Of a stretch of 64,000 nt of DNA, positions 54,898 through 64,000 are shown one piece after another. This DNA comes from Manduca sexta. Lineage: Eukaryota; Arthropoda; Insecta; Lepidoptera; Sphingidae. Made by a program: the position numbers and the translations under genes. The DNA is taken from NCBI RefSeq assembly GCF_014839805.1, contig NC_051116.1, positions 496,001 through 560,000 of the forward strand, given 5' to 3'. Numbering within the stretch: position 1 is the first letter of the stretch; every line of letters begins with the position of its first letter. Below the pieces are notes generated by a model that worked only from the letters and a program-made list of their open reading frames with translations, ran no database searches and was not told the DNA's origin.

Positions 54898-57800
54898 ATA
54901 GGTTCCTTTTCCGTATTGTTTTTAATGTAGAAAGTGGACCACTCTAAAAGTAATTTTCCGGTATAAACGTCTAAGATATTTTATAAGGAACGATGACGTA
55001 GCGTAATTAGGGCGGGGGTGACTTTTAGTTGGGTAGCAAAATGCCTAAAATAAAACCTTTACAACATTTTATCTTTTGTTGGCTGTTTTAGGAGCGCACG
55101 TGACTCTTTTGTTTTTTTTTGTTTTTCCCATCGCTTTAGGGCGGCAATCATTGGGTCCGCTCAACAAGAACCCACACTACAGCCCCTGGTTAGGAGTAAC
55201 TTAGTCTAATTAGCTTATTGTAAACTTTAACATTGAATTTTAGGGTTTCCGTGCAAAATGCAGGCAATTTGAGTCCGGTATAAGCAAATGGAGACGTAGT
55301 AAAAGCCGATGCGCTTTGTATTACACGAGTACAAAGTATTCTGTAAATACAGCGTACCCTCAAGTTAAAGGTAACTCGGTGGCCTCGGACACGAGCTGTG
55401 GTTACGTATCGAATGCTACTGTGCGGTTAGCAAGTGTTAGTGGTGAGGACGACATAACAATTGCGATTGACAACAAATGATTGTGTTGATGAATCAGTTT
55501 GTTAGCAAGGACTGGTTCTAGAACACAATATTTCTCGATTATGTTTAAATTTAAATTTCGTTTGGCTATTTATTAAGTAATGAGTAAAGTGACTTAAACA
55601 GTATTTATATGAAAAAAATCCGCTAATAGTAAATATTTTTTATGACTAAGTTTGACGGGTTGGTTGTTCGAGTCCTTGAACCTTCTTGCTGAACTACGTT
55701 TAGTTTACAGCTATTGGCGTTATAAAAACAATTAAAAATATTCTTAATTCAAATATGTAGGTACCACCAGTTAAGAAAAATATTTAAAATGCTTGTTCTT
55801 AATCCAAATAACAAAGTCATAGACAAACCTTGAGTACAATCTCTAATGGTACCAATACCGTTTGCGGCCAGTCGAACGCTGACCGCAATGTCCAACATTC
55901 TAAAAAACAAAACTAGTTTTAGTGAATTTTTCACAAAAATTTCTACAAATTTGGGTACTGTACGGTGTTTGGTAAGTTTTTATAACTTAAGGAGTGTCTA
56001 TGACACTTGAGTCAACGGATGCCATCGTTTAACAGTTACGTCGATAAACAAATTTAAACCTTAATCTTAAATGAATTAAGTTGATACTTATATACCGATT
56101 TGTAATGTTTTACACTAATAAACCGTATAGGAACTTGAATTTAAACGTGCAAAGAATAAGGTATAAAATAATATCATCTTTGTAGCTCTAGGTGTGGTCT
56201 AAGTGGCTTATTACGATTTGAAAATGGAATTCGACATTTGACATTTCGAAACATATTTTAGAACGCGCGATCTCGTCTTTGTTAGGTGCTTTATAGTGTT
56301 TTATTCTTTTAGGAGTTTGAATTTCTGTAATGTACTTTTCTTTTAAATCAGGAGATAGTTAAACATCATGTTTATTGTGTTTAAGTAGGTCAGTAGTTTA
56401 TAAAACGAGCGGAGTTATGAGTCATAGGCTGATATTTTAGCAAACTTTAAATGAGTTATCCGTTCCACGCAATTCTTTGAATTTGAGATTTTTTTTTAAA
56501 TCCATATAAATAAAATTAAGATTTTATTTTTATTTAAAAATATGTTTATACAATTACCGTGACAATACTACCTATTTTTTGATCCGGACATAAACATAAT
56601 CAACAAATAAAAAATAAAATAGTGTTCATAAAATTCTACACCGCAAAACTTTTTCGTCGTGACATCAGTTTACGTTCGTGAAGTTCTAGATATGAACTTC
56701 GTATAAATTAATAATTAACTATGATATAATCGTATCGAGAGGTAAGTTAACGATCGTAAATTGTCAATTCGATATAAATCATGATAGTTAATTTCGCTAC
56801 AGTAGAGTAAGTTTACGATCGCTATGTAGACTGCCAGTCGTGGTTCTCGATATTTGCGAGGAGCTCGGCCGCGCCGAAATCGATTGCGTACGCCGGCCGA
56901 TTGCCAACGTCCGATTTAACAATTAATAACGTTTGCCAATTGATTTCATTGTTTGAGAGCACGTGTCTTACTCAGCATCGTGTCGTCAGATTTCTTTTTT
57001 GTCGCCAGGGTGCGCCACAGTAATATGACGTATAAGTTTTTTATACTTTACATTTTATTTTGATATATATTTTTTTATATATTCATCATCAAACGTGTAA
57101 ATAGGTTATATGTATGTATATGTATGTATGTATGTGTCTAATAAGTTAATTCCACCGTCTATTTATTTTTTCAGAAGTATACGAAAGGTAAAGAATAATG
57201 TTGTATGATCGTATGTCAGAAGAAAAAAAAATGCAAGCTATCGCTTCACATTAGTTTAACAGACTGTAATAGTATTAGCCAAGCCCAAAAACAAACCAAC
57301 ATTTAGCAAACTGATGCTAGAATGCTCAAGCTAAGCAAAAGTATAAATAAATGGAATACCGATAGATTTTTGCACATTTTGAGCACGGTACTTGATTAGT
57401 AAGTACGTATTTGTTCATTCCGTTGGAACAGTAAAGACAATTGAATTAACAAGTCTATACTCCACTACCGTTAGTTTACGGTTATAATGCGACAGAACAG
57501 TTTTGCACTCTGATCGGGTTTTCAATAGGATAGTAATTGCGAAGAATTACGTGAGCCTATTTTATTTTTCACAGGCTGTATGTTTAGCGATTCCTTAGTT
57601 CGTTCCGTTCTAAATAATAAAAAATAACTTTTGACATTTATATACCCCAGAGTGGCCAAGACGGAGATAAAAAAATATTTCACTGCTTTCAAGCGTTAGT
57701 AATTTTTGAACCTAATTAATGATTTACAGCTCTTCAATGGATCATAATATTGTTTCTTATAACATTTTCCTTCTATGTTAATTCTAACTCTAATTAGAAT

Positions 57801-58398
57801 TTAAGACAGGTCTTAGATCACCTTGTAGGCATTACTTTAGCTTAACATTCAGATATGAATGATGCAAATTTTAACGCGATGTCGAAGCATAAAGCATAAT
57901 GCAGTGCCATGGGGTACTTCGTAATTCAAAAGTTTGGGTGATGTTGCTTCGGCTTAGGAACAATCACGGGCACCAGACCGACAATCTACTCGTCATTTGG
58001 TTGTAAAAAAATCAATCACAAACAATAGCAGTAATTAAAAATTGTTGTCATTGATTGCCAAATCTCGTTCGCCACAGTAACGAGTGGAGAAAATTTTATT
58101 TGCGATATTCGCTCCACCGGCCTCACTAATTGTTTCATTTCATTTACTATTATATATTGATTTTTTTATTTAAAACGGATTGTTGAAAATGAAAGGCGGC
58201 GCGTTCTTTCATTCCTTTGCCTTTTAAAATTATTTAATAAAATAAAATGATATTGTAAATTTGAATTTCGAAACTTGCTTCGAACATTCTAATTTTTATA
58301 ATTTGTAAAAAGAACAAATTATAAAGGGAAAGAAAGAACAAATTATAAACAAATTATAAATTATATATTTGTAAAAAGAACAAATTATATTAATAAAG

Positions 58399-58566
58399 AG
58401 CCCTTATTCTGTATGATAGTGTAAACGCGTAACGCGGCCGTGTCATGTTATCTTCGAGAAATGTGCATGGAATGGTATTCTGTAAGCCAAATTTCTATAG
58501 TCCTAAACATGATGCGTTGTGTTACGTCCTTGTTAAAATAACGTGCGGGATAGAGAATAAGGCCCC
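58399..58566. mobile_element. Short MITE-like element
   Basis: The left end GAGCCCTTATTCTGTATGAT is approximately inverted at the right end GGATAGAGAATAAGGCCCC. The interior is non-coding. Only one copy is seen here. Confidence 0.45.
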
Positions 58567-58582
58567 AGTGACTACATTAAGG

Positions 58583-58773
58583 TGGTAGCTCAAGGTCCAT
58601 TTTCATACATTTTGTTTCGGCTTTAATCTGGGTAACTAAACAAGTATTGGCAAGTAAAGAATTTAAATTCACGTCTAGTTAGTGATTAGTTCTCGCAGTT
58701 GAAAGAAAAACGTAAAAATAATTAATAATCATGGATATTTCTGCCTTTAAAATTTCGTCATATTAAATTTTAA
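58583..58773 (+). repeat. Uncharacterised repeat family G, forward copy
   Basis: GCTCAAGGTCCATTTTCATA, CTGGGTAACTAAACAAGTAT, AATTCACGTCTAGTTAGTGA and TTTCGTCATATTAAATTTTA match 37636-37855 inverted. Confidence 0.75.
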
Positions 58774-59709
58774 AATCATAATGCAATGTTATGTGTTATT
58801 CCAAGAGAGTGTTTAAAAATATATTAAACATAATCTCTTTGATCACAGTGTAAACATTAATTTGCTATTTATAAAATGCTATTCCCACACGACCGTTTTA
58901 AAATGTTTTCGAACGCAATGTCAAAACATTTTCTAATAGTGGATTTCATAACAAATTGCAGTTTCTGAACGTATGTTTTATACTGGCGTGTGGGCCCGCA
59001 TTGGCCGGATGACGTCACACGTTACGTCACAATGCAGGCTGCACAAAGAACTAGCCATTTGTGCTAATGTCATAGCTGACATGTGCTTTAGCGTGGGTTG
59101 ATCGTTTATGCTTAATTTATGAATTGTTATGTTCTTTTTGTCATGCGTAGGGTGTTTATTACTGGTAGTTTAACATATGTCGAGTTACCATTAATGGACA
59201 TATATGATTTATTTTTATAGTCGGCACAGGTGTGAAATTTATACGGATTTTATTATATCCTTTTTATCTGGTGCAGTAGTCACTTTTCATCTTGCTTTTG
59301 CCCCATATGTGGGGCTAGAATATTTTTTTTCAAATATATTTCACAAAGAATTTCGCTTAGATTTTCTGGCCGACCGCCTAATATCAAATCCTCCCGAAAT
59401 CCACAGTAAATAGTTTTAAAAAAACCCACACTTAATCGTCTGACTTGGGAACTCAACATCAGTTTTTGGTCTACAGCACGTGTATATTGCAACTAGGAGG
59501 TTATAACATTCATAAGTTTTTGTTAATACCATTTAAAGTGGGAGTGGGCGGGAACGCAGGAAGCACACACACAAGAAAGCTCTAGAATAATATCAATGAA
59601 GATGGATTGCGCTAGGGGGTAATCGGATGACAAAATTTTTTCCCGTTAATGCCACACTATTTTTTCTCTCAGCAGTAGACTTCAGCAGTGGAACAGTATA
59701 CTTTTTTTA

Positions 59710-59845
59710 TTGCTTTGAATGACGAGACGAGCTTCCCGTCGGCTGATGGTAAGCGAAACGACCGATAAACAGTAGAAACACCATCCAATACCTTGAATTA
59801 CGAAGTATTGTTTGGTATTCCACTGCGCTCGCCATCCTGAGACAT
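59710..59845 (-). mobile_element. Repeat family A, reverse, 3' half
   Basis: ATTGCTTTGAATGACGAGAC, GGCTGATGGTAAGCGAAACG and TGCGCTCGCCATCCTGAGAC are the last third of the family. Confidence 0.8.
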
Positions 59846-60073
59846 TCGTAACTAAGTGTAGCTAAAGGTAACTGGGTGTTCAATATATGTCTGATGAATG
59901 TAAAGGCTTTTACCCTCACACGATGTTCTAATTATAATTTGCACAGCCGTTACATTGAAGGTTATTTTATACATTAAAGAAATCCTTGTAATATGCTAAT
60001 TCATAACACGCGTGATATATTTGAATAATTACCTACGAGAAACTTGTAAGTGTTGTTTAAATTTGATTTTATT

Positions 60074-60265
60074 AGCCAGCCACGGCTTGCATGAGTACCG
60101 AAAAACAATTCTGCAATACTAAACATTCATGAATCATACAAGTTTCCTCTTGAATCACTCCGTTCATTGATGAAAACACATGAAAATCCGTTCAATAGTT
60201 TTTGAGTTTATAAAGTTCAAACAGCGAGACACTTCGGGCAGCGGGGACTTGTTTTATATGTAACG
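60074..60265 (+). repeat. Repeat family E, diverged copy
   Basis: TTAGCCAGCCACGGCTTGCA, AAGTTTCCTCTTGAATCACT, CATGAAAATCCGTTCAATAG and GGGGACTTGTTTTATATGTA follow the family layout with many changes. Confidence 0.5.
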
Positions 60266-60797
60266 ATTTGAAAATGGACTCAGTTCTTTGTTTTGGATAG
60301 TTTTGTATTTTGCCATCAGGTCCTTTAGTTATTTGCCAGTATAAATAAATATATGTAACCTATTTCGAAGAAAACAGCTTTAAACTTTTTTTTACTCGGT
60401 CATCCTAGAAAGAAGGTATTGTTTTATAAATTGATGTATGTTAGCTCGCTCTGTAGCCTTAAAGTCAGGTTCAAGACAGCCGAAATCAGTCTAATCGCCA
60501 CTTTAAGACTTTGATCGAATCAAAGATCTATTAAAATCGGTCGTTATATTATATTTTTTGTCAGTAAATACGTGTTTTTTACGTTCCTAACTCTTATCAG
60601 GGTGTGAAAATGCGGGTCTCGCCGGCGAGTCCATCGATTTTTTGTGCAAGCCATGCCATATTAGGGCTTGGTAGCCTCGCCGCGAATTAGGCTAATTAAA
60701 TTTTTGCTAATATCGTTTGCTCAAGGCTGAATGTGATATGTGTTGTGTTATTTGAGCCGAAATACGTAATGCGATTATACAAGTTCGTTTTTTTTAC

Positions 60798-60945
60798 TTG
60801 ATAGGTCTCTTGTTTGTGAGAGTTTGTCCTGGGTAGTAAGGAACCATGGCATTGCAGGAATTGGTTAGGAATTTGCCAATCATCAATGTGCATACTGTTG
60901 TTTTCTGGTTGGAAGGACGTTGTATCCAGCGTAATTAAGGGTTAT
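60798..60945 (+). repeat. Repeat family A, diverged 5' half
   Basis: ACTTGATAGGTCTCTTGTTT, GAGTTTGTCCTGGGTAG and GGTTGGAAGGACGTTGTATC match the 5' half; the 3' half is missing. Confidence 0.55.
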
Positions 60946-63482
60946 TAGGCGACTTTATATATTATTTCGTCTGGCGCACGGCGTAGAGTGCAGTGTTTCA
61001 AAGTCATTCGTTATCAAAATCGGATGGGTTTGCTACAATTGAAAAAAAAAACATGTTATCCGTTGTCGATGATACTTATGATTTGGCTGCACGGCTTTTG
61101 ACCTTAGTCGGTTCCCTAATAAGTAAAACAAATCTAGGCTCTCACAATTTCAAACGTCACCTGTCCAAGCAGGCTGAGGCGCCATGTTTAGAGGTCGTGT
61201 TGTCACAATACCGACTGGCAACGGAAGCACGCTTGTTCGGTCATGCTGCAGTTTGTGGTGTGATATAAAAAGGGTTAGCGATTAATTTGGAACCAGGACA
61301 GTTGCTTATACGTCTATTTTAGAATTTTTGTACATTATAAATAAATGTATAAAGGCGAACGTAATGCCGAGGACATTTTCTACCAGTCAACCTTTAGGTA
61401 ATGCAGAGATGAAAGCAATATAATATAATAATATTTGGATATTGATGCGAAGGATTTGAAAGATGTTTCGCTGTTTTTGATAGGGAACGCGGAAACTGCT
61501 GAACGGATTTTCGTAGTTTCTGCTATTGAAACTTTTATATGACTTGAACAATCTGGTATGATGGACCTCTATACTGCGATTAATTATTTCTAATACAATA
61601 TTATTCAAAGATAAAGGTTTTATAGAAGTTATTTTTACGGAAGTCATGTATAGAATTTCTTACCTTATTCTATAAAATAACCAAAAAATAGTAAAAAATG
61701 TTAAATAAATGTTGTTGAAAATACTATCAATAACGAGGCTGTATAAGCTAGAACCCTTTGCCTTCCCAATAAAAAGGGAAAATAAAAATAAAATACGAAA
61801 ATGCCTGGAACGATTTAAAAAAAGTTAGGTAATCTATTTTTAATATTATTTGTTTATTTTTTGATAATGATCCCTTGACGTTTCACAGCAATTGTACCAC
61901 CAGAAGTCATCTAGCTATATAACTAAGAACTACCCGCGCGAGGTCAGAGCGTAAACTTAGTATATCGCTAAAGTTCATCGCTCGCTCCAATCGATCAGGG
62001 TGCAATGTTACCACCACCTGTCGGTGACGTCACGTCCGGTGGGTTCTTTGTCTCCTGCGGCCACATACCATGTCGGCAACGTGCGCCGAATTAAATGAAA
62101 TATGGACCAAGAAAGTTCTGGAACGTTTTGTAGCGTTTTACAATGGATTAGATTTTAATATATTTCATTTTTATTATAGCCTACACGATACATATGTGTG
62201 AAATAGTTTGCCTTAACATAACAATGAGAAGTCACAAACCGTAAGCATTTACGTGATACGCAAAATAAAAACAATTTTATTTATATGTAGATTAAAAAAC
62301 TTTACACGTATTGTAAAACAAATCTGACATAACGAAGGTCAAGGCGAATAAGTTATACGGCCAAATATAGCGAGACTCGGATACCTGACTCACTGCTGAC
62401 TCACAACTGACATCACGTTGTCTCTGTCAATAAACAGCTGATATTTCAAGTATAATGTAGATGCATTTTTTTATCGGTTTTGTTAGAGTTCTGTGAAATT
62501 TACGGCGCGGAGTAAACTGTCGCGCGGTCATGATTTCGGAGAATAATTTCAAAATATATCAGATATTGGTGATAGACTAACAACCTAACACAATAGGACA
62601 CAAAAACGGATGCATTGTAACTGCATTATCTATTTTTTGTGATATGTTCATGAATTAACATTATGTGTTGGTGCCTGTATATTTAGTTCAGAAATCAGAA
62701 TGTATTAAATTAAGCAAAACCTCTTTCTTAAAAATAATAAAATTGCCATTCCATTTTCAAAATGATGATCATGTGTACCGAAAAAAATATAATTCGTTTT
62801 TTTAAATGTAGTTCGTGTGAGAATATAAAACCAATGAGTTTTAATTGTTTTTGATTATCACCCCACCTTATTTCTATCCATACCCATATGGCTTTTAATG
62901 ACACCGTGGGAATTTAGGGGAGATATTTTCCCGGTTTCGCTTTAGTACTGTTAACAATTTTAAATGCTATAATATCCTATATTAAATATACCTACTTTTA
63001 CGCAAAATTTCGCTTCTTGCGCAATACAATAGTGCCAAGCAAACAGATGTTTCAGATATAGGAAAAAGATGCGTGTGTAAAATGGAATTAATATAGTTTG
63101 TTAAAAATGTATATATTTTTCTGTTTTGGCAAGGCGACCTTTGCTCATATGCCAAAATAAAATTATTTTGGGTAAAATCTTCGTTCAATTCCTAAGAAAT
63201 ATTATGTACATAATCAAGTGTCTAGTATGTTAATCCAAAACTCCTCTAAAATATTAATAAACATGACTGACTCGATTAATTGTGAATGTTTCGTTCAATT
63301 ATTTTTACGACTCCCAACATTGCCAGTATCAACGTAACTACGTTCGTGAATTACATATTCTAATCATGTCACTGTCCATATCAGCGGACAGTTGTCATTA
63401 GGGTTGTCACTTTCTTTATTTTATTATGTATTTTGACCTTTTTCATCGATATCTATCTGTATTATCTATATTAATTATAATA

Positions 63483-63760
63483 ATACAGAGGAGAACTACT
63501 GAGAGGGATTAGGCCTTAGTCCACCACGTTGGCCTGGTGCGGGTTGGTAGACTTCACACACCTTCGAAATTCCTATAGAGAACTTCTCAGATGTGCAGGT
63601 TTCCTCACGATGTTTTCCTTCACCGTTAAAGCGAACGATAAATTCACAAAGAATACACAAATGATTTTTTAGAAAAGTCAGAGGTGTGTGCCCTTGGGAT
63701 TTGAACCTGCGGACATTCGTCTTGGCAGTCCGTTCCACACCCAACTAGACTATCGCCGCT
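63483..63760 (-). mobile_element. tRNA-derived SINE (family B), reverse
   Basis: The minus strand has A box TAGTCTAGTTGG and B box GGTTCAAATCCC, then TTAACGGTGAAGGAAAACAT. It is truncated at the 3' end after CTACTGAGAGGG's complement, ending in GTAGTTCTCC. Confidence 0.88.
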
Positions 63761-64000
63761 TTTATTCTATTAACTATATTGCATTTTATTCTATTATCTA
63801 TATCTATTATCTAGTTCCATGAGATTAATTGTAATTTAATTCGGTGTTAAGTAAAAGCTGGTGCCCTAAAAACATAGAATTAATATTATCCAATTGAAAC
63901 GTCATTTCTCATTAGCTAAAATTACAACTTGCAAGACCGTATGCGCGTTTTACATTAGAAATCCCTGATGATTATTCCAGAAATATTACCTTCTTTTATA

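Larger units (their letters stand above)
36656..64000. other. Long repeat-rich non-coding tract, probably intron
   Basis: There is no coding exon I can support in 27 kb. The open frames present are short, start and end without splice logic, and match repeats or random AT-rich sequence. Repeats are listed separately. Stretches with nothing recognised include 36800-37600, 41170-42400, 42790-44700, 49020-50050, 54000-54550, 55200-56800, 57150-58390, 58780-59700 and 61700-63480. Confidence 0.6.

Noticed and set aside
57105..57135. Short ATGT/GTAT repeat
   Set aside because: An ordinary short microsatellite of about 30 bp with no further feature.
60993..61268. 91-codon plus-strand ORF
   Set aside because: There are no splice signals, no recognised domain, and its surroundings are repeat-derived; I cannot support it as a gene.

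Overview
The window looks like the nuclear genome of a lepidopteran insect (moth or butterfly). It is AT-rich, has spliced genes with GT-AG introns, and is crowded with short interspersed repeats of lepidopteran type: tRNA-derived SINEs with A and B boxes, palindromic MITEs and worn LINE ends. There is no bacterial, viral or CRISPR content. All homology calls come from reading translations; no database search was possible.

Layout. 3664-6933 (+) holds the 3' part of a MADF/BESS transcription-factor gene with an AT-hook exon; its first exons lie left of the window. 10622-15282 (+) is a complete eight-exon fibrillarin gene. 17791-26003 (-) is a complete eleven-exon WDR43/UTP5 gene, convergent with fibrillarin. 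26770-36655 (+) is the 5' part of a large Ser/Pro-rich gene, divergent from WDR43 across a 766-bp shared promoter region; only two exons are recognisable (599-codon-scale first exon, 74-bp second exon). Everything from 36656 to 64000 appears to be intron or intergenic DNA filled with repeats, with no coding exon I can support.

The main discovery is in the fibrillarin introns. Introns 2, 3, 4, 6 and 7 each contain one box C/D snoRNA-like sequence, with a C box (ATGATGA; ATGATGT in intron 3) and a D box (CTGA) lying 64-70 nt upstream of the 3' splice site. That is the spacing known to favour intronic C/D snoRNA processing. Three carry long antisense matches to conserved rRNA: 14 nt to 18S (the site of human SNORD59/yeast snR54) and 12-13 nt to 28S (the SNORD26/SNORD81 region). 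The other two are paralogues of each other with no confirmed target. The gene for the C/D snoRNP methyltransferase would thus also encode several of the guide RNAs it works with. Next door, WDR43 is a component of the small-subunit processome, so the segment 10.6-26 kb is a small nucleolar ribosome-biogenesis neighbourhood.

Other points: a roughly 100-bp duplication of the end of a WDR43 exon inside its own intron; a 450-bp TG/TGCG microsatellite that begins exactly at the 3' end of a SINE and abuts the WDR43 stop; several uncharacterised repeat families seen in two or three copies; a SINE with a perfect 12-bp target-site duplication; an 81-bp near-perfect hairpin; and decayed hAT and RTE coding remnants.
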